Below are positions 1 to 9,660 of a stretch of 64,000 nucleotides of DNA, one piece after another. This DNA is from Streptomyces sennicomposti (lineage in GTDB: Bacteria > Actinomycetota > Actinomycetes > Streptomycetales > Streptomycetaceae). The position numbers and the translations under genes were made by a program. Position 1 is the stretch's first letter. Every line of letters begins with the position of its first letter. A model generated the notes under the pieces. The model did no database searches, was not told the DNA's origin, and worked only from the letters and a program-made list of their open reading frames with translations. Location: NCBI RefSeq assembly GCF_019890635.1, contig NZ_JAIOAB010000015.1:60331-124330 (forward strand), in the 5' to 3' direction.

Positions 1-188
1 GCATCGGTCACGAGAACGCCCACGAAGGACTCAACTCCACGTCCATCGTGTCGGTGGGCTACGGTTCGGGCGGCGAGGCTGTCGCCAAGCTCGGCGTGGT
101 CGGACCGACCCGCATGGACTACCCGGGAACGATGGGAGCGGTACGCGCAGTGGCACGGTACGTCGGACAGATCCTGGCGGAGTCGTAG
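1..188 (+). CDS. hrcA: HrcA heat-shock repressor, C-terminal fragment
   Basis: Only the last 62 codons are present and the gene starts before the window. The frame beginning at base 3 reads [20 protein letters not shown] and ends [11 protein letters not shown] before a TAG at 186-188. This matches the C-terminal GAF-like domain of HrcA, the repressor that binds CIRCE operators of groE/dnaK-type genes. dnaJ2 begins at the very next base, the usual actinobacterial hrcA-dnaJ2 arrangement, so the two are almost certainly co-transcribed and HrcA probably controls its own operon from a CIRCE site outside the window. Confidence 0.9.
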   Translation, partial: IGHENAHEGLNSTSIVSVGYGSGGEAVAKLGVVGPTRMDYPGTMGAVRAVARYVGQILAES

Positions 189-1325
189 GTGGCCACGGAC
201 TACTACGCCGTTCTCGGCGTGCGCCGCGACGCGTCGCAGGATGAGATCAAGAAGGCGTTCCGGCGGCTCGCGCGCGAGCTGCACCCGGACGTCAATCCCG
301 ATCCGAAGACCCAGGAGCGGTTCAAGGAGATCAACGCCGCCTACGAGGTGCTGTCGGACCCGCAGAAGAAGCAGGTCTACGACCTCGGCGGCGACCCGCT
401 CTCGCAGTCCGGCGGCGCCGGCGCGGGCGGCTTCGGCGCGGGCGCGTTCGGCAACTTCTCCGACATCATGGACGCGTTCTTCGGCACGGCGTCGCAGCGC
501 GGGCCGCGCTCGCGCACCCGCCGGGGCCAGGACGCCATGATCCGGCTGGAGATCGAGCTGGACGAGGCGGCCTTCGGCACCACGAAGGACATCCAGGTCG
601 ACACGGCCGTCGTCTGCAACACCTGCAACGGCGAGGGCGCGGCCCCGGGCACCACCGCGCAGACCTGCGACATGTGCCGCGGCCGCGGTGAGGTCTCGCA
701 GGTCACCCGGTCCTTCCTGGGCCAGGTCATGACCTCCCGGCCCTGCCCGCAGTGCCAGGGCTTCGGCACGGTCGTGCCGACCCCGTGCCCCGAGTGCGCG
801 GGCGACGGGCGGATCCGGGCCCGGCGCAGCCTGACGGTGAAGATCCCGGCCGGTGTGGACAACGGCACGCGGATCCAGCTCGCGGGCGAGGGCGAGGTCG
901 GCCCCGGCGGCGGTCCGGCCGGCGATCTGTACGTCGAGATCCACGAGCTGCCGCACCCGACCTTCCAGCGGCGCGGGGACGACCTGCACTGCACGGTCAC
1001 CCTCCCGATGACCGCGGCGTCGCTCGGCACCAAGGTGCCGCTGGAGACCCTGGACGGCATGGAGGAGGTCGACATCCGCCCGGGCACCCAGTCCGGCCAG
1101 TCGATCCCGCTGCACGGGCGGGGCGTCACGCATCTGCGCGGCGGCGGCCGGGGCGACCTCATCGTGCACGTCGAGGTGCAGACCCCGACCAAGCTCGACC
1201 CCGAGCAGGAGCGGCTGCTGCGCGAACTCGCCAAGCTCCGCGGCGAGGAACGACCCCAGGGCCAGTTCCAGCCGGGGCAGCAGGGGCTGTTCTCGCGGTT
1301 GAAGGACGCGTTCAACGGGCGCTGA
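189..1325 (+). CDS. dnaJ2: molecular chaperone DnaJ (DnaJ2)
   Basis: A 378-residue type I J-protein, the usual length. The J domain covers residues 1-70 with HPD at 32-34, followed by a Gly/Phe-rich linker (about 73-95). Four CxxCxGxG-type zinc motifs span about residues 143-206, then the beta-sheet substrate-binding C-terminal domains. It delivers unfolded clients to DnaK and stimulates its ATPase. The GTG start sits directly after the hrcA stop with no gap, so translation is probably coupled to hrcA. This marks it as the hrcA-linked DnaJ2 and not the DnaJ1 of the dnaK operon. Confidence 0.95.
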   Translation: MATDYYAVLGVRRDASQDEIKKAFRRLARELHPDVNPDPKTQERFKEINAAYEVLSDPQKKQVYDLGGDPLSQSGGAGAGGFGAGAFGNFSDIMDAFFGTASQRGPRSRTRRGQDAMIRLEIELDEAAFGTTKDIQVDTAVVCNTCNGEGAAPGTTAQTCDMCRGRGEVSQVTRSFLGQVMTSRPCPQCQGFGTVVPTPCPECAGDGRIRARRSLTVKIPAGVDNGTRIQLAGEGEVGPGGGPAGDLYVEIHELPHPTFQRRGDDLHCTVTLPMTAASLGTKVPLETLDGMEEVDIRPGTQSGQSIPLHGRGVTHLRGGGRGDLIVHVEVQTPTKLDPEQERLLRELAKLRGEERPQGQFQPGQQGLFSRLKDAFNGR

Positions 1326-1470
1326 GGCGGAGTGGCCTCGGCCGGGTTTCGAGAAGCTTCTTCCCGGCTCGGCCCGGGCCGCCTCCCGAGTCCGGGAACC
1401 CGCTGCCTCTGGCATATGCCGGAGGACGCCCGGATTCGGAGTCGTGCGGAGGACGTGACACCATGCGGTC

Positions 1471-2562
1471 ATGTCCTCCGCATTGTCCGCGCTGACCGAT
1501 CTCTTCCCCATCCCGATCGTGCAGGCCCCGATGGCGGGCGGCCCCTCCGGCCCGCAGCTCGCCGCGGCGGTGACCGAGGCCGGCGGGCTCGGTTTCCTCG
1601 CCGCGGGCTACAAGACCGCGGACGGCATGTACCAGGAGATCAAGCAGGTGCGCGGGCTGACCGGCGGCCCCTTCGGCGTGAACGTGTTTATGCCGCAGCC
1701 GGACCACGCGGAGTCCGGCGCCGTCGATCTGTACGCCCAGCAGCTCGCCGGCGAGGCCGTCTGGTACCAGACCGAGCTGGGTGAGCCGGACCACGGAAGC
1801 GACGACGGCTACGAGATCAAGATCGCCGCGCTCGTGGACGACCCGGTCCCGGTGGTCTCCTTCCACTTCGGCGTCCCCACCCGCGAGGTGATCGACTCGC
1901 TGCACCGCGTCGGCACCTTCACCCTGGTCACCGCGACCACCGTCGAGGAGGCCCTGGCGGTGGAGCGCGCGGGCGCGGACGCGGTGATCGCGCAGGGCAT
2001 CGAGGCCGGCGGCCACCAGGGCACCCACCGCGACCAGCCGGAGAACGACTGCGCCGCTCTCGGCGTGCTCTCCCTGGTCGCCCAGGTCCGCGAGGCGGTG
2101 GGCCTGCCGGTCGTCGCCGCCGGCGGCATCATGCGCGGCAGCCAGATCGCGGCCGTCCTCGCCGCCGGGGCCAGCGCCGCCCAGCTGGGGACGGCGTTCC
2201 TCGCCACCCCCGAGTCCGGCGCGCACGCCCTGCACAAGCAGGCCCTGACCGACCCCCTCTACCCCCACACCGAGCTGACCCGCGCCTTCTCGGGGCGGCC
2301 GGCCCGAGGCCTGGTCAACCGCTTCATGCGCGAGCACGGCCCCTACGCGCCCGCCGCCTACCCCGAGGTCCACCATCTCACCGCCCCGCTGCGCAAGGCC
2401 GCCGCCGTGGCGGGCGACCCGCAGGGCATGGCGCTGTGGGCCGGACAGGGCCACCGGATGGCCCGCGACCTGCCCGCCGGACAGCTGGTGGAGGTGCTCG
2501 CGGCGGAACTCGAAGCGGCGACGGAGGCCCTGCCGGGCCGCCGGGCGGGAGGTGCGCGATGA
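1471..2562 (+). CDS. nitronate monooxygenase (2-nitropropane dioxygenase-like)
   Basis: A 363-residue TIM-barrel flavoprotein. The N-terminal PIVQAPMAGG and the later VVAAGGI and QLGTAFLAT segments are the FMN-phosphate binding features of class I nitronate monooxygenases, which oxidise alkyl nitronates such as propionate-3-nitronate to aldehydes and nitrite. The ATG was chosen because the protein then begins just before the first barrel strand; a CACCAT hexamer lies six bases upstream, so a leaderless mRNA is possible. The stop overlaps the rsmE start by four bases (ATGA), so the two are translationally coupled. Confidence 0.85.
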   Translation: MSSALSALTDLFPIPIVQAPMAGGPSGPQLAAAVTEAGGLGFLAAGYKTADGMYQEIKQVRGLTGGPFGVNVFMPQPDHAESGAVDLYAQQLAGEAVWYQTELGEPDHGSDDGYEIKIAALVDDPVPVVSFHFGVPTREVIDSLHRVGTFTLVTATTVEEALAVERAGADAVIAQGIEAGGHQGTHRDQPENDCAALGVLSLVAQVREAVGLPVVAAGGIMRGSQIAAVLAAGASAAQLGTAFLATPESGAHALHKQALTDPLYPHTELTRAFSGRPARGLVNRFMREHGPYAPAAYPEVHHLTAPLRKAAAVAGDPQGMALWAGQGHRMARDLPAGQLVEVLAAELEAATEALPGRRAGGAR

Positions 2563-3317
2563 CGGCGCCGGTGTTCGTGATCGACTCGCTGGAGCGGGCC
2601 GACCTCAAGGGCGGGGAGTTCGTCCTCGACGGCCCCGAGGGCCGGCACGCGGTCTCCGTGAAGCGGCTGCGGCCCGGCGAGGACGTGGTCCTCACCGACG
2701 GGCACGGCCGCTGGGCGGAAGGCGTGGTCAAGGCCGCCGAGGGCAAGGACCGCCTGGTGATCACGGACCTGGAGTCCGTCGTCGAGGAGCCGCCCGAGCA
2801 GCCCCGCATCACCGTCGTGCAGGCCCTGCCCAAGGGCGACCGGGGCGAACTGGCCGTGGAGACCATGACCGAGGTCGGCGTGGACGCGATCGTGCCCTGG
2901 CAGGCCGCCCGCTGCATCACCCAGTGGAAGGGCGACCGGGGGCTGAAGGCGCTCGGCAAGTGGCGGGCCACCGCGCGCGAGGCCGGCAAGCAGTCCCGCC
3001 GGGTGCGCTTCCCGGAGGTCGCGGAGGCGGCGACGACCAAGCAGGTCGCCGCGCTGCTGGCGAAGGCCGACTTCGCCGCCGTGCTGCACTCGGACTTCGA
3101 GTACGGCAGCGAGCCCCTCGCCACCGCCGAACTCCCCGCCGAGGGCGAGATCGTGTTGGTCGTCGGCCCCGAAGGCGGCGTGTCCTCCGACGAGTTGGCG
3201 CAGTTCCGGGAGGCGGGCGCGCGGGCGTACGTCCTCGGGCGTAGCGTGCTGCGTACCTCGACCGCGGGGACGGCCGCCGCCGCGCTCCTCCTGGGACGCA
3301 CCGGCCGCTGGTCCTGA
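2559..3317 (+). CDS. rsmE: 16S rRNA (uracil-1498-N3)-methyltransferase RsmE
   Basis: 252 residues, as expected for RsmE, a SPOUT-fold enzyme that methylates U1498 of 16S rRNA. An N-terminal PUA-like domain (about 1-75) contains GRHAVSVKRLRPGE. The knotted methyltransferase domain contains VQALPKGDR, the VPWQAARC segment, and the SAM-binding knot VGPEGG near residue 200 and LGRSVLRTSTAG near the end. The ATG at 2559 overlaps the stop of the nitronate monooxygenase gene (ATGA). The longer reading frame upstream lies inside that gene and has no matching domain. Confidence 0.93.
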   Translation: MTAPVFVIDSLERADLKGGEFVLDGPEGRHAVSVKRLRPGEDVVLTDGHGRWAEGVVKAAEGKDRLVITDLESVVEEPPEQPRITVVQALPKGDRGELAVETMTEVGVDAIVPWQAARCITQWKGDRGLKALGKWRATAREAGKQSRRVRFPEVAEAATTKQVAALLAKADFAAVLHSDFEYGSEPLATAELPAEGEIVLVVGPEGGVSSDELAQFREAGARAYVLGRSVLRTSTAGTAAAALLLGRTGRWS

Positions 3318-3353
3318 CCCGGCGGCCGCACCCGACGTCTCAAGGGGGTTGAC

Positions 3354-3746
3354 GTGGAACTCGCCCAAGTCCGGCTGCTCGTCACCGACTTCGCCGCCTG
3401 CTACCGCTTCTACGCCGATGTCCTCGGCCTGAAGCCGCAGTCGGGCGCGGAGCGGGGGCCGTACGAGAAGTTCAGCCCGGCCACCGGTTCGGCGGGGATC
3501 GCCCTGCAGGACCGGGCGATGATGGCTCAAATCCTGGGCGAACTGGGCGAGACGGTCGCGGGACACCGCTCGCTGGTGGTGCTGCGCGTGGACGACCTCG
3601 ACGCGTACTGCGCCGGCGTCACCGCCCGCGGCGCGACTCTGCTGCACGGCCCGGCGCCCATGACGGACCGGATGCGCGTCGCCCACCTCAAGGACCCCGA
3701 GGGCAATGTGGTGGAACTCCAGGAGTGGCTGCTGCTGCGTACCTGA
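3354..3746 (+). CDS. VOC-family glyoxalase/dioxygenase-like protein
   Basis: A 130-residue single vicinal-oxygen-chelate module of the glyoxalase/bleomycin-resistance superfamily: an N-terminal FYADVLGLKP strand-helix and a C-terminal LKDPEGNVVELQEW with the usual metal-ligand glutamate. Substrate unknown. The GTG start follows an AAGGGGG ribosome site with good spacing. It follows rsmE after 36 bases and may be the last gene of that operon. Members of this fold can be detoxification enzymes, binding proteins or isomerases, and nothing here discriminates. Confidence 0.8.
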   Translation: MELAQVRLLVTDFAACYRFYADVLGLKPQSGAERGPYEKFSPATGSAGIALQDRAMMAQILGELGETVAGHRSLVVLRVDDLDAYCAGVTARGATLLHGPAPMTDRMRVAHLKDPEGNVVELQEWLLLRT

Positions 3747-3900
3747 GCACTGCTCAACTTCTTTGCGGTGAAGTGCTGTTGGCGGTTGTTTTCTGAACCG
3801 GCGTTCAGCGTGAGGTGACTGGCGGGGCGGGCCGGGCGTGACGTGCGGGTGCGGCGGGAAGGATGCGCTGCGCCCCCTGTTCGTCACCGCCGCCGCTGCG

Positions 3901-3912
3901 TAGGGTGATCAG
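3901..3912 (+). promoter_or_regulatory. -10 element placed for a leaderless transcript of the S41 protease
   Basis: TAGGGT at 3901-3906 matches the streptomycete -10 consensus TAGRRT and is followed by exactly six bases before the GTG at 3913. Transcription would begin at the start codon. A weak -35 candidate, CTGTTC at 3878-3883, lies 17 bases upstream. Confidence 0.5.
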
Positions 3913-6900
3913 GTGACTCAGTCCGCATCGTCTGCCTATCTCCGGTTTCCGCATCCGCACGGCGAGTTGGTCGCCTTCACCGCCGAGGACGACGTGTGGC
4001 TCGCCCCGCTGGACGGTGGCCGAGCCTGGCGGGTGAGCGCCGACAACGTGCCGGTGAACCACCCCCGTATCTCGCCCGACGGCGCCACCGTCGCCTGGAC
4101 CTCCACCCGCGACGGGGCGCCCGAGGCGCACATCGCCCCGGTGGAGGGCGGCCCCGCCAGACGCCTCACCCACTGGGGGAGCTGGCGCACCCAGGTGCGC
4201 GGCTGGACCCCCGACGGGCAGGTCCTCGCGATCAGCACCCAGGGCCAGGCCAGCCTGCGCCGCAGCTGGGCCCGGTCCGTCCCGCTGGACGGCGGCCCGG
4301 CCACCACCCTGCCGTACGGGCCGGTCGGCGACGTCGCCCACGGCCCGCACACCGTGCTGCTGTCGGCCACGATGGGCCGCGAGGCGGCCTGGTGGAAGCG
4401 GTACCGGGGCGGCACCGCGGGCAAGCTGTGGATCGACCGCGAGGGCGAGGGCGAGTTCGTCCGGCTGCACGCGGAGCTGGACGGCAACATCGAATATCCG
4501 CTGTGGGTCGGGGACCGGGTCGCGTTCCTCTCCGACCACGAGGGCACCGGCGCCCTGTACTCCTCCCTCGCCGACGGCTCCGACCTGCGCCGGCACACCC
4601 CCCTCGGCGGCTTCTACGCCCGCCACGCCGCCACCGACGGCGCCCGCGTCGTCTACTCCAGCGCGGGCGAACTGTGGCTGCTGGACGACCTCGACGGCGC
4701 CGAGCCGCGCCGCCTGGACATCCGCCTCGGCGGGCCGCGCGTGGACCTCCAGCCGCATCCGGTCAACGCCGCCCGCTGGTTCGGCTCCGCCGCCCCCGAC
4801 CACACCGCCCGCGGCAGCGCGGTCGCCGTGCGCGGCGCCGTCCACTGGGTCACCCACCGCGCCGGGCCCGCCCGCGCCCTGGCCGCCGAACCGGGCGTAC
4901 GGGCCCGGCTGCCGCGCACCTTCCGCGCCGACGGCGAGGAATGGGTGGTGTGGGTGACCGACGCCGAGGGCGACGACGCCCTGGAGTTCGCGCCCGCCAC
5001 CGGCGTCGCCCCCGGCGCCACCCCGCGCCGGCTCGCCGCCGGCCGGCTCGGCCGGGTGCTGGAACTGGCCATGGCCCCCGACGGCAGCCGCGCCGCCGTC
5101 GCCTCGCACGACGGCCGGCTGCTGCTCGTGGAACGCGAGAGCGGCGAGGTCCGCGAGGTGGACCGCAGCGACAACGGCGACGTCTCCGGACTTGTCTTCT
5201 CGCCCGACTCCGGCTGGCTCGCCTGGTCCCATCCCGGACCGCGCCCGCTCAGCCAGCTCCGCCTGGCCAACACCACCGACCTGTCGGTCACCGAGGCCAC
5301 CCCGCTGCGCTTCCAGGACTACGCCCCCGCCTTCACCCTCGACGGCAAGCACCTGGCGTTCCTCTCCCACCGCTCCTTCGACCCCGTCTACGACGAACAC
5401 GTCTTCGACCTGGCGTTCGTGGAGAGCAGCCGCCCGTACCTGATCACGCTCGCCGCGACCACGCCCTCGCCGTTCGGGCCGCAGCGGCACGGCCGCGCCT
5501 TCGAGGTGTCCGACAAGGAGGAGACCCCGGACAGCGAGGGCGCCCCGGCGACCCGCATCGACCTCGACGGGCTCGCCGACCGCATCGTGCCCTTCCCGGT
5601 CGAGGCCGCCCGCTACTCCGGCCTGCGCGCCGCCCGCGACGGCGTGCTGTGGCTGCGCCACCCGGTGACCGGAGTGCTCGGCGCGGCCCGCGCCACCCCC
5701 GACGACCCGGACCCCAAGACCGAGCTGGAGCGCTACGACCTCGCCCAGCAGCGCCTGGAACACCTCGCCGCCGACGCCGACCACTTCGAGGTCAGCGGCG
5801 ACGGCAAGCGGGTCCTGCTGTGGACCGACCACAAGCTGAAGGTGGTCCCCAGCGACCGGCGCGCCTCGAACGACGAGGACAGCGACTCGAACATCACCGT
5901 CGACCTCGGCCGCGTCCGGCAGACGGTCGACCCGGCCGCGGAGTGGCGGCAGATGTACGAGGAGACCGGCCGCATCATGCGGGACCACTTCTGGCGGCCC
6001 GACATGGGCGGCGTCGACTGGGACGGCGTCCTCGACCGCTACCGGCCCGTCCTCGCCCGCCTGGCCACCCACGACGACCTGATGGACCTGCTGTGGGAGG
6101 TGCACGGCGAACTCGGCACCTCGCACGCCTACGTCACCCCCTACGGCGGCTTCGGCAACGGCCCCCGGCAGGGCCTGCTCGGCGCGGACGTCTCGCGGCA
6201 CGAGGACGGCGACTGGCGCGTCGACCGCGTCCTGCCCTCGGAGACCTCCGACCCCGACGCGCGCAGCCCGCTGGCCGCGCCCGGCGTGGCGGTGCGCGCC
6301 GGGGACGCGATCCTCGCGGTCGGCGGCCGGCCCGTCGACCCGGTCGCCGGTCCCGCCCCGCTGCTGGTCGGCACGGCCGGCAAACCGGTCGAGCTGACCG
6401 TCTCGCCGGCCGGCGGGGGAGAGGTGCGGCACGCGGTGGTGGTGCCGCTGGCCGACGAGGAGCCGCTGCGCTACCACGCCTGGGTCGCCGACCGCCGCGC
6501 CTACGTCCACGAGAGGTCCGGCGGCCGGCTCGGCTACCTGCACGTGCCGGACATGCAGGCCCCCGGCTGGGCGCAGATCCACCGCGACCTCAGGGTGGAG
6601 GTGGCCCGCGAGGGCCTGGTCGTGGACGTGCGGGAGAACCGCGGCGGCCACACCTCGCAGCTGGTGGTGGAGAAGCTGGCCCGCCGGATCGTCGGCTGGG
6701 ACCTGCCGCGCGGCATGCGCCCGCACAGCTATCCGCAGGACGCCCCCCGGGGCCCGGTGGTCGCCGTCGCCAACGAGTTCTCCGGCTCGGACGGCGACAT
6801 CGTCAACGCGGCGATCAAGGCGCTGGGCATCGGGCCGGTCGTCGGCACCCGCACCTGGGGCGGCGTCATCGGCATCGACAGCCGCTACCGCCTGGTCGAC

Positions 6901-7122
6901 GGCACCCTGATCACCCAGCCGAAGTACGCGTTCTGGCTGGAGGGCCAGGGCTGGGGCGTGGAGAACCACGGCGTGGACCCGGACGTGGAGGTCCTCCAGC
7001 GCCCCCAGGACCACGCGGCGGGCCGCGACCCGCAACTGGACGAGGCGATCCGCCTCGCCCTGGAGGCCCTGGAGACGACCCCGGCGAAGACACCGCCGGA
7101 GCTGCCGCCGCTGCGGTCGTAG
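3913..7122 (+). CDS. tricorn-type S41 family protease
   Basis: 1069 residues, matching archaeal tricorn protease (about 1070). The N-terminal two-thirds consist of beta-propeller repeats such as HPRISPDGATVAWTS and LVFSPDSGWLAWSHPG. After them come the C1 helical domain, a PDZ domain (about 760-850) and the C2 catalytic domain. By offset from tricorn, the catalytic residues are Ser737-His738 (GTSHAYV), nucleophile Ser959 in FSGSDGD, and Glu1017. Asp960 corresponds to the residue that gives tricorn its preference for basic P1. It is probably a cytosolic peptidase acting downstream of the proteasome or Clp; no signal peptide is seen. Confidence 0.93.
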   Translation: MTQSASSAYLRFPHPHGELVAFTAEDDVWLAPLDGGRAWRVSADNVPVNHPRISPDGATVAWTSTRDGAPEAHIAPVEGGPARRLTHWGSWRTQVRGWTPDGQVLAISTQGQASLRRSWARSVPLDGGPATTLPYGPVGDVAHGPHTVLLSATMGREAAWWKRYRGGTAGKLWIDREGEGEFVRLHAELDGNIEYPLWVGDRVAFLSDHEGTGALYSSLADGSDLRRHTPLGGFYARHAATDGARVVYSSAGELWLLDDLDGAEPRRLDIRLGGPRVDLQPHPVNAARWFGSAAPDHTARGSAVAVRGAVHWVTHRAGPARALAAEPGVRARLPRTFRADGEEWVVWVTDAEGDDALEFAPATGVAPGATPRRLAAGRLGRVLELAMAPDGSRAAVASHDGRLLLVERESGEVREVDRSDNGDVSGLVFSPDSGWLAWSHPGPRPLSQLRLANTTDLSVTEATPLRFQDYAPAFTLDGKHLAFLSHRSFDPVYDEHVFDLAFVESSRPYLITLAATTPSPFGPQRHGRAFEVSDKEETPDSEGAPATRIDLDGLADRIVPFPVEAARYSGLRAARDGVLWLRHPVTGVLGAARATPDDPDPKTELERYDLAQQRLEHLAADADHFEVSGDGKRVLLWTDHKLKVVPSDRRASNDEDSDSNITVDLGRVRQTVDPAAEWRQMYEETGRIMRDHFWRPDMGGVDWDGVLDRYRPVLARLATHDDLMDLLWEVHGELGTSHAYVTPYGGFGNGPRQGLLGADVSRHEDGDWRVDRVLPSETSDPDARSPLAAPGVAVRAGDAILAVGGRPVDPVAGPAPLLVGTAGKPVELTVSPAGGGEVRHAVVVPLADEEPLRYHAWVADRRAYVHERSGGRLGYLHVPDMQAPGWAQIHRDLRVEVAREGLVVDVRENRGGHTSQLVVEKLARRIVGWDLPRGMRPHSYPQDAPRGPVVAVANEFSGSDGDIVNAAIKALGIGPVVGTRTWGGVIGIDSRYRLVDGTLITQPKYAFWLEGQGWGVENHGVDPDVEVLQRPQDHAAGRDPQLDEAIRLALEALETTPAKTPPELPPLRS

Positions 7123-7143
7123 CGGCTCAGCCGCGGGCAGGGG

Positions 7144-7173
7144 ACGGACGGCGGCCGGGGGGCCGCCGTCCGT
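7144..7173. terminator. transcription terminator after the S41 protease
   Basis: Perfect 13-bp stem, ACGGACGGCGGCC at 7144-7156 pairing with 7161-7173 across a GGGG loop. No U-tract follows, as is normal in Streptomyces. Confidence 0.75.
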
Positions 7174-7258
7174 GCGCCGGGCGTCAGGACACGCGGGGGC
7201 GCTCCGGAACGCGGCGTCGGTACGATGCCCGTACTAGATCCACTCCGGAGGAGGCCAC

Positions 7259-7612
7259 GTGGCAGGGGAACCGCAAGAGGACTGCCTGTTCTGCAAGATC
7301 GTCGCGGGCCAGGTCCCCGCGACGGTCGTCCGGGAGACGGAGACGACCCTCGCCTTCCGCGACATAAACCCCCAGGCGCCCACCCACGTCCTGGTGATCC
7401 CCAAGGCGCACTACAAGGACGCCGCCGCCCTCGCCGCCGGCGCCCCGCAGCTCGCCGCGGACGTGCTGCGCGAGACGCAGGCCGTCGCCGACGACGAGAA
7501 GCTGGACAGCTACCGCACCGTCTTCAACACCGGTTCCGGCGCCGGCCAGACCGTCTGGCACGCGCACGCCCACGTCGTCGGCGGCCGCGGCCTGCAGTGG
7601 CCCCCCGGGTAG
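7259..7612 (+). CDS. HIT-domain nucleotide-binding hydrolase (HinT-like)
   Basis: 117 residues. The N-terminal CLFCKIVAG and the C-terminal histidine triad VWHAHAHVVGG identify a HINT-type purine nucleotide phosphoramidase that hydrolyses AMP-lysine or AMP-NH2 type substrates. The GTG start follows GGAGGAG with ideal spacing. A TACGAT -10 candidate lies at 7221-7226. RNase Z begins six bases after its stop, so this is the first gene of a HIT/RNase Z/deaminase operon. Confidence 0.9.
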   Translation: MAGEPQEDCLFCKIVAGQVPATVVRETETTLAFRDINPQAPTHVLVIPKAHYKDAAALAAGAPQLAADVLRETQAVADDEKLDSYRTVFNTGSGAGQTVWHAHAHVVGGRGLQWPPG

Positions 7613-7618
7613 GCAGCC

Positions 7619-8524
7619 GTGTCCGTCCGTGAACTCGTCGTCCTCGGCACCGCCAGCCAGGTCCCGACCCGGCACCGCAACCACAACGGCTATCTGCTGC
7701 GCTGGGACGGCGAGGGCATCCTGTTCGACCCCGGCGAGGGCACCCAGCGGCAGATGCTGCGCGCCGGGGTCGCCGCCCACGACCTGAACCGGATCTGCGT
7801 CACCCACTTCCACGGCGACCACTGCCTCGGCCTCGCCGGGGTGATCCAGCGCATCAACCTCGACCAGGTGCCGCACGAGATCACCGCGCACTACCCGCGC
7901 TCGGGCAAACGCTTCTTCGACCGCCTCCGGTACGCCACCGCCTACCGCGAGACGGTCGCCCTCACCGAGGTCCCGGCCGACTCCGACGGCGTCCTCGCGA
8001 CGACGCCGTCGTACATGCTTCAGGCCCGCCGCCTCTCGCACCCGGTCGAGTCCTACGGCTACCGGCTGACCGAGCCCGACGGCCGCCGGATGCTGCCCGA
8101 CCGGCTCGCCGCGCACGGGATCGCGGGCCCGGACGTGGGCCGCATCCAGCGCGAGGGCTCGCTGAACGGCGTCCCGCTGGAGGCGGTGAGCGAGGTGCGG
8201 CGCGGCCAGCGCTTCGCCTTCGTCATGGACACCCGCCTGTGCCCCGGCGTGCACGCCCTCGCCGAGGGCTGCGACCTGCTGGTCATCGAGTCCACCTTCC
8301 TCGACGAGGACGAGTCCCTGGCCGTCGAGCACGGCCACCTCACCGCCGGCCAGGCCGCCCGCGTCGCCCGCGAGGCCGGCGTACGGCACCTCGTCCTCAC
8401 CCACTTCAGCCAGCGCTACTCCGACCCCGAGGAGTTCGAGCGCCAGGCCCGCGCGGCCGGCTTCGAGGGGGAACTGACCGTGGCCCGCGACCTACAGCGC
8501 GTACCGGTTCCGAAACGTCGGTGA
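7619..8524 (+). CDS. rnz: ribonuclease Z (tRNA 3'-endonuclease)
   Basis: 301 residues of metallo-beta-lactamase fold. The dinuclear zinc motif is visible as [12 protein letters not shown], with further ligand-type segments MDTR, ESTFL and LTHFSQRY typical of tRNase Z. It removes the 3' trailer of tRNA precursors. The GTG start is six bases after the HIT gene, and the stop overlaps the next gene by GTGA, so translation is coupled on both sides. Confidence 0.92.
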   Translation: MSVRELVVLGTASQVPTRHRNHNGYLLRWDGEGILFDPGEGTQRQMLRAGVAAHDLNRICVTHFHGDHCLGLAGVIQRINLDQVPHEITAHYPRSGKRFFDRLRYATAYRETVALTEVPADSDGVLATTPSYMLQARRLSHPVESYGYRLTEPDGRRMLPDRLAAHGIAGPDVGRIQREGSLNGVPLEAVSEVRRGQRFAFVMDTRLCPGVHALAEGCDLLVIESTFLDEDESLAVEHGHLTAGQAARVAREAGVRHLVLTHFSQRYSDPEEFERQARAAGFEGELTVARDLQRVPVPKRR

Positions 8525-9537
8525 ACAGGCCGTACGATGCTCTGATGCCCCTGCCCAAAGCCGAACTGCACCTCCACATCGAAGGCACGCTGGAGCCCGA
8601 GCTGGCCTTCGAGCTGGCCGCCCGCAACGGCGTCGAGCTGCCCTACGCGGACACCGACGCCCTGCGCGAGGCCTACCGGTTCGAGGACCTCCAGTCGTTC
8701 CTGAACCTGTACTACGAGCTGATGGCCGTCCTGCGCACCGAGCGCGACTTCGCGGACCTCGCCGACGCCTATCTCGCGCGGGCCGCCGCGCAGGGCGTAC
8801 GGCACGCGGAGATCTTCTTCGACCCGCAGGCTCACCTCGCACGCGGCGTGGACATGGGCACGGTGGTCGAGGGCCTGTGGCGGGCGCTCGGTCGCAGCGA
8901 GGAGAGGCACGGCGTCTCCACCCGGCTGATCATGTGCTTCCTGCGCGACGAGTCCGCCGAGTCGGCGCTCGCCACCCTGGACGCCGCGAGGCCGTACCTG
9001 GACCGGATCACCGGCGTCGGCCTGGACTCCGCCGAGGTCGGGCACCCGCCGGTGAAGTTCCGCGAGGTGTACGAGGCCGCCGCCGCCCTCGGCCTCAGGC
9101 GCGTCGCGCACGCCGGCGAGGAGGGCCCGCCCGCCTACATCACCGAGGCCCTGGACGTCCTCGGCATCGAACGCGTCGACCACGGGCTGCGCTGCGTGGA
9201 GGACCCCGCGCTGGTCGACCGCCTGGTGCGCGAGCGGATACCGCTGACCCTGTGCCCGCTGTCGAACGTCCGGCTGCGCACCGTCGACACCCTCGCCGAC
9301 CATCCGCTGCCCGCCATGCTGGACGCCGGCCTGCTCTGCACGGTCAACTCCGACGACCCCGCCTACTTCGGCGGCTACGCCGGCGACAACTTCGACGCCG
9401 TCCAGCGCACCCTCGGCCTGACCGAGGACCGGCTGCGCGCACTCGCCCGCAACTCCTTCCTCGCCGCCTTCCTGGAGGACGACGAGCCGCGGCGCGAGCG
9501 GTACTTGGCCGAGGTGGAGGCGTACGAGTTCCCGTAG
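8521..9537 (+). CDS. adenine/adenosine deaminase-family purine deaminase
   Basis: 338 residues from the GTG that overlaps the rnz stop (GTGA); an in-frame ATG at 8545 ([14 protein letters not shown]) is an equally plausible start. Zinc and catalytic motifs are [36 protein letters not shown] and [13 protein letters not shown]. The FFDPQAH, EVGHPP and [11 protein letters not shown] wording agrees better with adenine deaminases of the ADD family, as I remember the Pseudomonas enzyme, than with classical adenosine deaminase, so adenine salvage (adenine to hypoxanthine) is the likelier reaction. Confidence 0.85.
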   Translation: MNRPYDALMPLPKAELHLHIEGTLEPELAFELAARNGVELPYADTDALREAYRFEDLQSFLNLYYELMAVLRTERDFADLADAYLARAAAQGVRHAEIFFDPQAHLARGVDMGTVVEGLWRALGRSEERHGVSTRLIMCFLRDESAESALATLDAARPYLDRITGVGLDSAEVGHPPVKFREVYEAAAALGLRRVAHAGEEGPPAYITEALDVLGIERVDHGLRCVEDPALVDRLVRERIPLTLCPLSNVRLRTVDTLADHPLPAMLDAGLLCTVNSDDPAYFGGYAGDNFDAVQRTLGLTEDRLRALARNSFLAAFLEDDEPRRERYLAEVEAYEFP

Positions 9538-9562
9538 GCCCCGCCTCTTCTCCCCGTGCCCC

Positions 9563-9594
9563 AGGGCGCGTTCGGCTCCGGCCGGGCGCGCCCT
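9563..9594. terminator. hairpin downstream of the deaminase gene
   Basis: AGGGCGCG at 9563-9570 pairs with CGCGCCCT at 9587-9594, with a self-complementary inner segment. It probably ends the HIT/RNase Z/deaminase operon. Confidence 0.55.
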
Positions 9595-9660
9595 GCCGCG
9601 TTGCGGGGGCGTGATCCATTGACGGGCGCGGTGCGGATATCTAGGCTCGGTGCGCCGAAG

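Noticed and set aside
3805..7035. A 1076-residue frame antisense to the S41 protease
   Set aside because: Shadow frame produced by third-position G+C bias; biased Val/Gly/Arg composition and no motif, whereas the plus strand encodes a full tricorn homologue.
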